Shown here in pieces: positions 16,539 through 24,906 of a stretch of DNA of 64,000 nt; the stretch's first letter is position 1; every line of letters starts with the position of its first letter. This DNA is from Streptomyces kaniharaensis (GTDB taxonomy: Bacteria > Actinomycetota > Actinomycetes > Streptomycetales > Streptomycetaceae), in NCBI RefSeq assembly GCF_009569385.1, contig NZ_WBOF01000005.1, positions 124,001 through 188,000 on the forward strand. The letters run 5' to 3'. The notes beneath the pieces are model-generated. The model was not told the origin of the DNA. It saw only the letters and a list, made by a program, of their open reading frames with translations, and made no database searches. Position numbers and translations under genes: made by a program.

Positions 16539-17717
16539 TCACGCGGCCGCGGCGCGCATCTCGGTGATGGCGGAGTCGAGCCGGGCCGACCCCACCGCGG
16601 AGGCCAGGCCGACGGCGACCGCGGCGTGGTGGCGGGCCTCGTCCACGTCGCCCTGCCGGAAGAGGACGGTGGCCAGGCGCGCCGCGCCCATCGCCCTCGC
16701 CCGGGGCTGGGAAGCCTCGGAAACGCCTGCGGTGCGCCGCAGTTGGGGTACGAGGTCGGGGGCGAGGTGGCCGATGGTGGCCGCCAGCCGGTACAGGGCG
16801 TACCCGAGATCGGAGCGCAGCTTGGCCGGCGTCAGGGTCTGCATCCAGCCCCCCTGCGCACTGTCGCCAGCGCGGGAGGCGTGGCCTTCGGCGGCGGCGA
16901 CGGAGCGCATCACGCCGCGGATGTCGCCCTGGAGCGCGAGTGCCTGCGCGGTGACGGCGGAGACCATCGCCAGGACGGCGGGCGGGTGCGGACCGGAGGC
17001 GGACGCGGTGAGGGCCAACGCCCGCTCGGCGCCGCCCTCGTGGACGGCCTGGCGGGCGGCGTTGGTCGCGATGTGGCAGTACGCCAGAGCGTCGCCTGCT
17101 TCCCGGGCGGCGTCGAGGGCCAGGTCGAAGGCGGCTACGGCGCCCTTCTCCCCGGCGTCGAAGCTGGTCCAGGCGTACAGGCCTGCAAGCCGCGCCACCG
17201 CGCCGCTCCACGCGGTGCGGACGGACGGCGTCATCGAGGCGGCGCCCAGGTCGACGGCCCGCCGCAGCTCCAGGCCTGCGAAGTGCCGGGTCGCGCGGCC
17301 ACCCGAGCGGCGGTCCCACTCCTCCAGCGCGGCGGTGTGGCGGTCGAGGCCGCGCACGTCGTCGGCCCCGAGCCGGCTCGGGGCCGGGGCGATGTCGGGC
17401 AGGACGGCCACTGCGCCGAGCGACAGGAATGTTCGGCGTTCCGTCGGACTCACCTCGCGGGTCTGGGGTCGCGGCCGGCGCGTGCCGACGAGGCCGAGCT
17501 CCGCGTCGGTCTTGACCTTGAAGACTGCCCGCAGCGCCTGCCGCACCTCGTCCCGCGGCCACCTGATGCGACCGCATTCAAGGCGGCTGACGGTGGTGGC
17601 GTCAAAGCTCCCCGGATCCAGTCCTTCCTCTCGGCACCATGCCTGTACGAGGACGGCCACCTTCTCCTGGGTCCAGCCCCGGACGCGCCTGGCCTGCTGT
17701 AAGACCGTGTTCTCCAT
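16539..17717 (-). CDS. Xre-family regulator with TPR-like sensor domain
   Basis: The ATG at 17717 gives a 392-aa protein. Residues 2-75 are a clear Xre HTH (QQARRVRGWTQEKVAVLVQA; DATTVSRLECGRIRWP). A short hydrophobic segment (RRTFLSLGAVAVLPDI) follows and then 270 residues of alanine-rich TPR-like helices. The gene is divergent from queD across a 260-bp gap carrying two TAACTTGCCC repeats, so it is the best candidate for a cluster-situated regulator of the 18-26 kb operon. The family usually binds near its own promoter. Confidence 0.8.
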   Translation of the reverse strand: MENTVLQQARRVRGWTQEKVAVLVQAWCREEGLDPGSFDATTVSRLECGRIRWPRDEVRQALRAVFKVKTDAELGLVGTRRPRPQTREVSPTERRTFLSLGAVAVLPDIAPAPSRLGADDVRGLDRHTAALEEWDRRSGGRATRHFAGLELRRAVDLGAASMTPSVRTAWSGAVARLAGLYAWTSFDAGEKGAVAAFDLALDAAREAGDALAYCHIATNAARQAVHEGGAERALALTASASGPHPPAVLAMVSAVTAQALALQGDIRGVMRSVAAAEGHASRAGDSAQGGWMQTLTPAKLRSDLGYALYRLAATIGHLAPDLVPQLRRTAGVSEASQPRARAMGAARLATVLFRQGDVDEARHHAAVAVGLASAVGSARLDSAITEMRAAAA

Positions 17718-17773
17718 CGTCCTGCCCCCTCAACTGGACGTTCTCGAAGGGCAATGAGCCTACTCGGTGCCCG

Positions 17774-17796
17774 TAACTTGCCCACCTAACTTGCCC
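17774..17796. promoter_or_regulatory. Direct repeat TAACTTGCCC in the divergent regulator/queD promoter
   Basis: TAACTTGCCC occurs at 17774-17783 and 17787-17796, 13 bp apart, and an inverted GGGCAA lies at about 17748-17753. The site is about 60 bp upstream of the regulator start and 180 bp upstream of queD, so it can serve both. Confidence 0.55.
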
Positions 17797-17977
17797 TGCC
17801 CAATTCACCTGATCGGGTGTCAGATAGTGCTCCGCCAGGTCGAGAGCCGAAGCCGCGCCCGATTGCCGAGGGCTGCTCGACCGGCTGGACCACGATCAGC
17901 GCGACCCCGCTCAGCCCGAACGGCCCGGCCTTCCCGGGCGCTGTTCCACGCGGCCAAGTGCCGCCCTTCCCGAGGAG

Positions 17978-18403
17978 ATGATGGCCCTGTCCACCGCCCT
18001 GCCCGCAGTCGGGATGCCGCCCGGCGTGTTCCGCATCGGCAAGTCGTTCACCTTCGAGGCCGGCCACCGGCTGACGGGGCTGCCGCCCGAGCACCAGTGC
18101 TCCCGCCAGCACGGGCACAGCTACACCGTTGAGGTCGAGCTGGTCGCGGACGAGCTCGTCACGCCGGGCTTCGTCACCGACTTCGCCGACCTCAAGCCCT
18201 TCAAGGCCTTTCTGGACGGTGAGCTGGACCACCGCAACCTGCACGAGATCCTGCCCGTCGAGGCCACCTCCGAGCTCCTCGCCCAGTACCTGGCGGGGTG
18301 GTTCGTCCAGCACGTGCAGCCCGGCATCCCGGGGCGTCTGGCCGCCGTCCAGGTCCGCGAGACCGGGAGCAGCTGGGCCCGCTTCGAGGTGGCAGCCCCG
18401 TGA
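17978..18403 (+). CDS. queD: 6-carboxy-5,6,7,8-tetrahydropterin synthase QueD
   Basis: QueD converts dihydroneopterin triphosphate into 6-carboxytetrahydropterin, step 2 of 7-deazaguanine synthesis. All key residues are visible (counting from 17978): zinc ligands His30 (FEAGHRL) and His45/His47 in QHGHSY, catalytic Cys41, the DH pair at 84-85, and Glu128 near the end. The length of 141 residues is typical. GAGGAG abuts the first of two adjacent ATGs, so translation may begin at 17981. The stop overlaps the queE start (GTGA), indicating coupling. It is the first gene of the putative nucleoside operon. Confidence 0.93.
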   Translation: MMALSTALPAVGMPPGVFRIGKSFTFEAGHRLTGLPPEHQCSRQHGHSYTVEVELVADELVTPGFVTDFADLKPFKAFLDGELDHRNLHEILPVEATSELLAQYLAGWFVQHVQPGIPGRLAAVQVRETGSSWARFEVAAP

Positions 18404-19137
18404 GCGGGCAGAGCCTGCTCGGCGCGCCGCTTCTCGGTGACGGCACGCTGCTGATCGCCGAGCGCTTCGGCGTCGAGGTGCCTACCTTCCAGGGGGAGGG
18501 CCCCAGCACCGGCCAGCCGGCCCTGTTCATCCGCTGCTCGCGGTGCAACCTGACCTGCACGGGGTGCGACACCAAGCAGACGTGGGACTGGAGCCAGTAC
18601 CAGCCGGCCGAGGTGTCGACGCGGGAGACGGTGGCGGAACTGGCGCGGTGGGCGCTGTCCTCGCCGGTCGAACTGGTCGTGGTCACCGGCGGTGAGCCGC
18701 TGATTCAGCAGCAGCGACTGCTGCCCCTGGTGCGTGAGTTGCTCGCGGCTGGTCGGCGGATCGAGTTCGAGACCAACGGCACCATCGGGCCCGACCCCGA
18801 GCTGCTGGTCGACGGCGTCCGGTTCAACGTCTCCCCGAAGCTGGAGAGCTTCGGCGCGGATGAGAGCCGCAGCATCGTCCCGGCGGCGCTGGCCGCGTTC
18901 GCCGCCAGCGGCCGGGCGGCGTTCAAGTTCGTCGCCACGGGGCCGGACGACCTTGGCCGGATCGCCGACCTGGTCGAGGAACACCGGCTCGCCCCGGTGT
19001 GGGTGATGCCGGAGGGCACGACCGCGGAGGCCGTCATCGCGACGACCCGCGCCATCGCTGACCAGGTCGCCGCGCGCCGGTGGTGCCTGACCACCCGGCT
19101 GCACACCCTCGCGTTCGAGAACGCCAGCGGCCGCTGA
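18400..19137 (+). CDS. queE: 7-carboxy-7-deazaguanine synthase QueE (radical SAM)
   Basis: GTG 18400 overlaps the queD stop. The 245-aa protein carries the radical-SAM triad C49-x3-C53-x2-C56 (CNLTCTGCDT) and FQGEGPSTGQPALFIR upstream, which is the QueE signature; TGGEPL follows. QueE rearranges carboxytetrahydropterin to CDG. With QueD and FolE this gives CDG. No QueC (which would make preQ0) is found in the window, so CDG itself is probably the branch point, as in tubercidin biosynthesis. Confidence 0.92.
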   Translation: MSGQSLLGAPLLGDGTLLIAERFGVEVPTFQGEGPSTGQPALFIRCSRCNLTCTGCDTKQTWDWSQYQPAEVSTRETVAELARWALSSPVELVVVTGGEPLIQQQRLLPLVRELLAAGRRIEFETNGTIGPDPELLVDGVRFNVSPKLESFGADESRSIVPAALAAFAASGRAAFKFVATGPDDLGRIADLVEEHRLAPVWVMPEGTTAEAVIATTRAIADQVAARRWCLTTRLHTLAFENASGR

Positions 19138-19183
19138 GCCGCCCGCCCATGCACCACCGGCCCCTCCGAGATGAGGACGCACC

Positions 19184-19804
19184 ATGACGAGTACCGACCT
19201 CGCCGACAGCCCGACCGCCCTCGGACCGGCCCTGCCCGGGTCGAGGGTCGACACCGCCCGCGTCGAGTCCCTGGTCACCGACCTCCTCGTCGCGCTCGGC
19301 GAAGACCCCGCCCGCGAAGGCCTGCTCGACACCCCGAAGCGGGCCGCCGCCTGGTGGTCCTCCTTCCTGTCGCCCGAGCCCGCGAACGCGGCGTGCTTCC
19401 CCGAGCCGTACCTGGAGGGCCAGATGGTCCTCGTGGACGGCGTCAGCGTCTGGTCGCTGTGCGAGCACCACCTCCTGCCCATGAACCTGCGGGTCGCCGC
19501 CGCCTACGTGCCGGAAACCGAGGTGGTCGGCCTGTCGAAGTTCGGCCGGATCGCGCAGCACTACGCCGGCCGGCTCCAAGTCCAGGAGCGCTTCACCACG
19601 CAGGTCGCCGACCACCTCGCCGCGCTGGTCGGTAGCGAGGACATCGCCGTGTACGTCGAGGGCCTGCACCTGTGCATGAGCATGCGCGGCGTGCGGATGG
19701 AGGGCGCCCGCACCACGACCGTGCGCATCCGGGGGCGCTTCGGGAGCGACCCCGTGCTCAGCCAGCAATTTCTCACCATCGCCGCCCGGGACCGCGCGGC
19801 CTGA
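19184..19804 (+). CDS. folE: GTP cyclohydrolase I
   Basis: The 206-aa product opens GTP to dihydroneopterin triphosphate, the first step to 7-deazaguanines (and to folate). The zinc ligands C93, H96 (SLCEHHLLP) and C164 (LHLCMSMRGV) are present. So are the conserved VVGLSKFGRIAQHYAGRLQ and QVQERFTTQVA motifs. A cluster-borne copy next to queD/queE is typical of deazapurine antibiotic clusters, which carry their own enzyme for GTP supply. The gap to queE is 46 bp. Confidence 0.94.
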   Translation: MTSTDLADSPTALGPALPGSRVDTARVESLVTDLLVALGEDPAREGLLDTPKRAAAWWSSFLSPEPANAACFPEPYLEGQMVLVDGVSVWSLCEHHLLPMNLRVAAAYVPETEVVGLSKFGRIAQHYAGRLQVQERFTTQVADHLAALVGSEDIAVYVEGLHLCMSMRGVRMEGARTTTVRIRGRFGSDPVLSQQFLTIAARDRAA

Positions 19805-19840
19805 CCGGCCAGCCGCCCACCGACCAAGGAGGTGCATCCG

Positions 19841-20365
19841 ATGGCCACGCCACCGACGGCGCCCGCGCACGACGCCGCCCCGCCCACCCCCCGCTACCTG
19901 ACCTGGGCCGACATCGGCTCCGCCGTACAGGTCCTCGCCGAGCGGGTGACCACCGGCGGGCCGCCGCAGGCCGTGGTGGGCATCATGCGCGGAGGCATGG
20001 TCCCGGCCGTGTGGCTCGCCCACCGCCTCAAAATCCGCGACGTGCGCAGCATCGAGGTCGTCCGCACCACCGGCGACATCATCAACGCGGACAAGAACCC
20101 GCTGCCGGACGTCCACAACCCCGCCTCGCTCGGCGACCTGCGAGGCCTGGACGTGCTCCTCGTCGACGACATCGCCGGCTCCGGCGTGACCCTCGCCCAC
20201 ACCGCGGACATGCTCCGCGACCTCGGCACCGCCCGCCTGCGTACCGCGGTCCTCGCCGTGAACCGGGCCAACTGGGAGCAGGACGCCCATCCCGCGGACG
20301 CCATCGACCACATCGCCGCCCTCTACGACACCTGGATCGTCTTCCCCTGGGAGGGGACAGCATGA
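19841..20365 (+). CDS. Phosphoribosyltransferase (purine type)
   Basis: ATG 19841 is chosen over GTG 19832 because AAGGAGG then has normal spacing. The 174-aa type I PRTase has the PRPP loop LLVDDIAGSGVTL (106-118) and an early VVGIMRGGMVPA loop. In toyocamycin- and tubercidin-type pathways a PRTase joins the deazaguanine base to PRPP. Here the expected acceptor is CDG, giving a CDG ribotide. A salvage xanthine/guanine PRTase role is possible, but the position between folE and a coupled methyltransferase argues for pathway use. Confidence 0.85.
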   Translation: MATPPTAPAHDAAPPTPRYLTWADIGSAVQVLAERVTTGGPPQAVVGIMRGGMVPAVWLAHRLKIRDVRSIEVVRTTGDIINADKNPLPDVHNPASLGDLRGLDVLLVDDIAGSGVTLAHTADMLRDLGTARLRTAVLAVNRANWEQDAHPADAIDHIAALYDTWIVFPWEGTA

Positions 20366-21180
20366 CCACCGAACTGACCGACCAGCACCGCACCCGGCCC
20401 GGCACCCCGATGATCGGCGCGTACAGCACCAACCAGATGGACGACTTCTACAGCGCGCTCGCCCTGGGCGAGGCGAAGCCGTCGGGGCTGATGAACCTGA
20501 TGCAGCACCTCATCGCCGCCGAGCGATGCCCGCAGGGCGCCAACGTCCTGGACGTGTGCTGCGGACGCGGCCTGGCCCTGCCGCTGCTGCACCGCTACGC
20601 CCCGAAGATCGCCCGCTATGTCGGCCTCGACATCAGCCCGGACAACCTCGCCGAGGCCCGCACCCGGCTGGAGGCCCTGCGCGGGCACTACGGCAGCCCG
20701 TTCCCCGTCGACTTCATCCAGTGCGACGTGTCCGAGCCGTGGCCGGACCTGCCGCAGTTCGACGTCGCGATCTACACCGCCGCGCTGGAGCACCTGCCCT
20801 ACGAACTCGGCGTCAAGAGCCTGGCCGCCACCGGCGCCGCGCTCGCCCCCGGCGGCGTGCTGTACCTGTCCACGCCGCAGGCGTTCGGGCCGCCGCCGCG
20901 ACCGCTGCAGTACCGGGTGCACGTCTACGAGTGGTCGCGCGAGGAGGTCGTGCGCGCCGTCGAGGATGCCGGCCTGGTCGTCGACGACGTGATGGGGCTG
21001 CTGCCGCCTGCCCCGGACGAGGTCGCCGCCGAGCTCGAAGAGCGCTACGGCAGCGGCGCGGTGGACTGGTACCGCCACCTGGCCGCCCGGGTGCCGAAGG
21101 CGCTGCTGGACACGGTGTCGTCCGTGACCGTGCCCGACCGGGCGACCGAGCTGCTGTTCGTGTGCCGGAGGCCGGCATGA
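20362..21180 (+). CDS. SAM-dependent methyltransferase
   Basis: ATG 20362 overlaps the PRTase stop (ATGA). The 272-aa class I methyltransferase shows motif I VLDVCCGRG (62-70), GLDISPDNLAEAR (acidic loop), CDVSEPW and YTAALEHLP. The Cys-Cys in motif I and the N-terminal YSTNQMDDFYSALALGEAKP lid are like small-molecule methyltransferases. It could methylate the sugar, the base or a carboxylate of the product. Its tight coupling to the PRTase and the kinase suggests a nucleotide or nucleoside acceptor. Confidence 0.82.
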   Translation: MTTELTDQHRTRPGTPMIGAYSTNQMDDFYSALALGEAKPSGLMNLMQHLIAAERCPQGANVLDVCCGRGLALPLLHRYAPKIARYVGLDISPDNLAEARTRLEALRGHYGSPFPVDFIQCDVSEPWPDLPQFDVAIYTAALEHLPYELGVKSLAATGAALAPGGVLYLSTPQAFGPPPRPLQYRVHVYEWSREEVVRAVEDAGLVVDDVMGLLPPAPDEVAAELEERYGSGAVDWYRHLAARVPKALLDTVSSVTVPDRATELLFVCRRPA

Positions 21181-21899
21181 CCAACGCCGTCCTCCCCCGG
21201 CCCCGCCTCGGCTCCGGCGGGGCGGACCGGCCGCTGTGGGTGAGCGTCGAGGGCGTCAACGGGGTCGGGAAGACCACCTCCGTCCGCGCGGTGGCCGCCG
21301 CGTTCGGCCCGCGGTGCCTGCGTCTGGACGAGCTGACCGACCAGCGGGCCGACTCCCTCCCCGGACAGGTCATCGCCGCCCTCGCCGCGACCGGCGACGT
21401 CTGCCTGCGCACCGGGCACCCGGTGGCGGAGACGCTGGCGCTGCTCGCGCTGAAGTTCCGCGAGTCCGAGCGCCTGGCCGCCGGCCTGCAGGACGGAGTG
21501 GAGGTCGTCCTGGAGGACCGTGGCGTGGACAGCGTGGCCGTGTGCCAGGCGGCGATCCTGCACGCCGAGTCCCCGGCCACGCCCGCCCTGGCGATCGCCG
21601 AGCGGATCCTGGCCACCGTCCGTCGGTGGCGGACCATGCCCGACGCCACCGTGCTGCTGGTCGGCGACACCGACGTGTGCACGGCCCGCTTCGCCGCCCG
21701 CATCGGCCGCGTCGTCCCGCCCGACGCCCAGGCCGTGATCGAGCACACCGGCCGGCTCTACCGGCAGCTCGCCGCCGCCGAACCGGACCGGTACACGCTG
21801 ATCGACGTGTCCGGCCATGGCCCCGAGGAGAGCGCGAAGGCCGTCGAGGACGCCGTCCGCGCCGCCGAGGCCCGTCGGGAGGCCGCCCGTGTGGCCTGA
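21177..21899 (+). CDS. Thymidylate-kinase-like P-loop kinase (copy 1)
   Basis: The start overlaps the methyltransferase stop by ATGA. The 240-aa protein has VEGVNGVGKTTSV with Walker A at 26-33, the thymidylate-kinase form. A VLEDRGVDSVAVCQA motif stands at the place of the DRY/DRS motif, and an arginine-bearing lid (RFAARIGR) follows. It is distantly related to the second kinase at 24133, with the same order of motifs. Both probably phosphorylate nucleotides or a pathway intermediate. A housekeeping dTMP kinase is unlikely given two cluster copies and divergent motifs. Confidence 0.75.
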   Translation: MTNAVLPRPRLGSGGADRPLWVSVEGVNGVGKTTSVRAVAAAFGPRCLRLDELTDQRADSLPGQVIAALAATGDVCLRTGHPVAETLALLALKFRESERLAAGLQDGVEVVLEDRGVDSVAVCQAAILHAESPATPALAIAERILATVRRWRTMPDATVLLVGDTDVCTARFAARIGRVVPPDAQAVIEHTGRLYRQLAAAEPDRYTLIDVSGHGPEESAKAVEDAVRAAEARREAARVA

Positions 21900-22950
21900 C
21901 GAGACCCGTCCGCCGCGGGAGCGGGACATCACCCTGCTGTGGGCTCTGCGCTCCCCGTGCAGCTTCGGCTGTCCGCACTGCTACTTCGGCGAGCTGGACC
22001 TGGACAAGGCGGGCCCGCCCAAGGAGGTGGGGATGCTCTCCCACATCCCCGTGCGCGACCTCGACCACGCCGCGCTGGAGGCGTTCGCGCGCAGCCTGGC
22101 CGACTCGCCGGTCGAGCGGGTCGTCCTCGCGGGCGGCGAGCCGCTGGACTGGCTGCCCACCCTCAGCGTGATCAAGACGATCAAGGACGCCGGGTGCGAG
22201 GTCGTCATCGCCACCAACGGCGTGCCCCTCACCCGGCCGGGCATCGCCCGCAGGCTCGTCGAACTCGGCGTCGACGGCGTCTCGGTGTCCCTCGACAGCG
22301 CGGACGCGGCCGTCAACGACCGACTGCGGCCCTCCCGCTCTGGCCGCGTCGGCCACCGCGAGGTCCTGGCCGGCATCCGCACCCTCCTGGAGGGGCGGGG
22401 CGACGGAGCGGGCCCCCGCGTCGGCATCTACACCGTCGTCATCCGCGAGCGCCCCCAGGAGATCACCGACGTCGCCCGCCTCGCCGCCGAGGTCGGCGTC
22501 GACTACTACGTCCCGCAGCCCATCTCCCTGCCACCCGACCACAAGCTCTTCGCCGAGCGCTGCCACACCGCCGCCGACGTGCCCGCAGTCGAAGAGCAGC
22601 TGCTGCGCCTCCAGCAGGACCCCGGCGGCCTCACCCTGCCCGGGACCGCCTACATCCGGCAGTTCCTCGCCTCGATCGCCACCCAGGACAGCGGCCGCAT
22701 CGAGCACTGTTTCGGCGGGGCGCAGCTGTTCTTCGTCCAGCCCGACGGCTCGGTGTGGGACTGCCCCTCCGACCGGCGGATCGCCGCGACGCCCCCCGCG
22801 GCACGGCGCACGATCGTCGGAACCGAGGCGCGAACCCTGTTCGCCGACCGTCCGGTGTGCACGGACTGCTCCCACTTCTCGCGGGACTGCGTCAACATGG
22901 GGCCGCTCGTGCTCGGCATGCCCCGCCTCCTGGGCCGGGAGGGGACGTGA
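21889..22950 (+). CDS. Radical SAM enzyme with SPASM/twitch-like C-terminus
   Basis: GTG 21889 overlaps the kinase end by 11 bp and follows GGGAGG. The [4Fe-4S] motif is C24-x3-C28-x2-C31 (CSFGCPHCYFG). Then come GGEPLDWLPT and VSVSLDSA, the usual core. The C-terminal third has HCFGGAQLFFVQPDGSVWDC and CTDCSHFSRDC, the cysteine pattern of SPASM/twitch domains holding auxiliary clusters. Such enzymes include alcohol dehydrogenases like BtrN as well as peptide modifiers. No precursor peptide is visible here, so a dehydrogenation or carbon-skeleton step on a sugar or cyclitol that feeds the coupled aminotransferase is my preferred reading. Confidence 0.82.
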   Translation: MWPDETRPPRERDITLLWALRSPCSFGCPHCYFGELDLDKAGPPKEVGMLSHIPVRDLDHAALEAFARSLADSPVERVVLAGGEPLDWLPTLSVIKTIKDAGCEVVIATNGVPLTRPGIARRLVELGVDGVSVSLDSADAAVNDRLRPSRSGRVGHREVLAGIRTLLEGRGDGAGPRVGIYTVVIRERPQEITDVARLAAEVGVDYYVPQPISLPPDHKLFAERCHTAADVPAVEEQLLRLQQDPGGLTLPGTAYIRQFLASIATQDSGRIEHCFGGAQLFFVQPDGSVWDCPSDRRIAATPPAARRTIVGTEARTLFADRPVCTDCSHFSRDCVNMGPLVLGMPRLLGREGT

Positions 22951-24059
22951 GCGCCCTGCCCCCACTGCCCGCAGCGGAAGCTCTCGGCGCCGGTGTGCTG
23001 GCGGCGCTGGCCGCAATGCCCGACCCGGCCTGCGCCGCGTACGCCGACCGGTTCGAGCACGACCTGAGCGGCGTGTTCGGCGGCCGGCACGCGATCGCGG
23101 TGAACTCCGGGACCGCGGCGCTGCACGCCGCGCTGTTCGCGGCCGGCGTCCAACCGGGCGACGAGGTCCTGCTGCCGGCGCTCACCGTCGTCATGACCGC
23201 CGCGCCCGTCGTCCAGCTCGGCGCTACCCCGGTGTTCGTCGACAGCGACCCCGCCACGCTCGACCTGGACTACGCCGACGCCGCCGCCAAGGTCACGGAC
23301 AGGACCAGGGCCCTCGTCCCGGTGCACTTGTGGGGACGGATGGGCGACCCGGCCGCTCTGGCCGCCTTCGCGTCCCGCTTCGGCCTGGCCGTGGTCGAGG
23401 ACGCCGCCCAGGCCGCCGGGACCTCGCGCGCCGGCATCGCGGCCGGAACCGCCGGCACTGCCGGGTGTTTCAGCATGAAGGACGGCAAGATCCTCTGGAG
23501 CGGGGAGGGCGGCTTCGTCCTGACCGACGACCCCGACCTTGCCGCCCGGGCCAGGGCCTTCCGCGGGCACTGGCTCACGCCGCCGCCCGGTAGCCACCCC
23601 CAGCAGCAGCTCGCGGTCAACGCCCGCCTGGCCGAGCCTCTCGCCGCGCTCGCCCAAGCCAACCTGCACCGCCTCCCGGCCCTGCTGGAGCGCCGCCGCA
23701 CCCAGGGCACGTACCTGCTGCACGCCTTGGCCGGCGCCCGCGGCCTCACCCCGCTCCGGCCGGCCACCGACGAGACGTGGAACCACTACTCCCCGCTCCT
23801 GACGATCGGCCTGCCGCGCCCGCGCGCGTTCGCCGAGCACCTCGCCCAGCGCGGCGTGCCGAACTCCACCGGCACCTTCCGCCTGGTGCCGTGCGACACG
23901 CGCCCCATGTTCACCCCGAGCGCCCGGCCGCGGTGCCGCGGTGCCGCCCAGATCCTGGAGCGCACCCTGGCCGTCGTCCTCACCGACCGCGACGACGAAG
24001 CGGTACTCGACCGCTACGCCGCTGTCATCACCCGCGAGAGCGCCGCGTGGAGCGGCTGA
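22947..24059 (+). CDS. DegT/DnrJ/EryC1/StrS-family PLP aminotransferase
   Basis: GTG 22947 overlaps the radical SAM stop. The 370-aa protein carries the family marks: NSGTAALHAAL phosphate loop, VEDAAQAAGT with the pyridine-nitrogen Asp152, and KILWSGEGG with the Schiff-base Lys181. These enzymes transaminate keto-sugars or keto-cyclitols with Glu/Gln as donor. The coupled radical SAM enzyme could make the ketone. The amine could then be joined to the CDG carboxylate by the PurC-like ligase encoded downstream. Confidence 0.86.
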   Translation: MSALPPLPAAEALGAGVLAALAAMPDPACAAYADRFEHDLSGVFGGRHAIAVNSGTAALHAALFAAGVQPGDEVLLPALTVVMTAAPVVQLGATPVFVDSDPATLDLDYADAAAKVTDRTRALVPVHLWGRMGDPAALAAFASRFGLAVVEDAAQAAGTSRAGIAAGTAGTAGCFSMKDGKILWSGEGGFVLTDDPDLAARARAFRGHWLTPPPGSHPQQQLAVNARLAEPLAALAQANLHRLPALLERRRTQGTYLLHALAGARGLTPLRPATDETWNHYSPLLTIGLPRPRAFAEHLAQRGVPNSTGTFRLVPCDTRPMFTPSARPRCRGAAQILERTLAVVLTDRDDEAVLDRYAAVITRESAAWSG

Positions 24060-24132
24060 CCGCACACCCCGAAGCCCGGGCCGCCGCCGCACCCGCCGCG
24101 GCGGCCCGCCCTCCCCGAACGGACATCGCAGC

Positions 24133-24906
24133 ATGACGACCACACCGCAACGCCCCCGTTGCCGCCGCGGCCCGCTGATCTCCGCCGAGGGCCTCAACGG
24201 AGTCGGCAAGACCTACCTCACCAATCGCGCCGTCGAGGCCCTCGATGACAAGCCGGTGATGCTCGACGAGTTCTCGCAGCGCGCCGACGGGCGCCCGGGT
24301 CTCGGTGAGGCGCTGCTGGGCGCGCTGCGCCAGGCCAGCATCGGCGACCCGTTCCTGCGCGGCGGCACCCCGATGGCCGAGGCCCTGCTCCTGATGGCCA
24401 TCAAGCGACACGACCTGGACACCGTCCTGCCCGACCTGGCCCGCGGCCGGGCTGTCGTCGAAGGCCGCAGCGTGGACACCACCGCCGTGTGCCAGGCCCT
24501 GCTCCTGCACCCCGACGACCCGGACGCCGCCCTGCGTACGGCGATGGATCTGCTGGACCTCGCCGCCTCCTGGCGGCCGCTGCCCGACCTCACCATCCTC
24601 GTCACCGACGACCCCGGCGACGCACTCGCCCGCGCCCAGCGGCGCGACCGGTGCGTCTTCACCGACGAGCAGGCCCACTTCATGCGCGAGGCGTCCGATC
24701 TCTTCGAACGGCTCGCCGCCACCGATCCCGTCCGCTACCGGGTCGTGGACCGCCGCCACGTCGACGAGTACGAAGCAGCCGACCGGATCCGCACCTGGAT
24801 CCGCGACGCCGGCAGGGACCTGGAATGCCTGCCCGAGCCCTGGCAGGGCACCGCCGCCGCGTGCCTGTGCTGCCACCGGCGCGCCGCCACCGCGGCCGTG
24901 GCATGA
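24133..24906 (+). CDS. Thymidylate-kinase-like P-loop kinase (copy 2)
   Basis: ATG 24133 lacks a strong RBS. The 257-aa protein has SAEGLNGVGKTYLT (Walker A 20-27), VVEGRSVDTTAVCQALLLHP (in copy 1: EDRGVDSVAVCQAAILH) and a short Arg-rich lid (RAQRRDR). It ends with a CLCCHRR tail absent from copy 1. The shared VD(S/T)xAVCQA stretch shows both cluster kinases belong to one divergent subgroup. Nucleotide phosphorylation is inferred; the natural acceptor is unknown. Confidence 0.75.
   Translation: MTTTPQRPRCRRGPLISAEGLNGVGKTYLTNRAVEALDDKPVMLDEFSQRADGRPGLGEALLGALRQASIGDPFLRGGTPMAEALLLMAIKRHDLDTVLPDLARGRAVVEGRSVDTTAVCQALLLHPDDPDAALRTAMDLLDLAASWRPLPDLTILVTDDPGDALARAQRRDRCVFTDEQAHFMREASDLFERLAATDPVRYRVVDRRHVDEYEAADRIRTWIRDAGRDLECLPEPWQGTAAACLCCHRRAATAAVA

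Noticed and set aside
21889..22950. RiPP-modifying radical SAM enzyme
   Set aside because: No short precursor-peptide frame with an RBS was found nearby, and the genes on both sides are nucleotide- or sugar-type enzymes.
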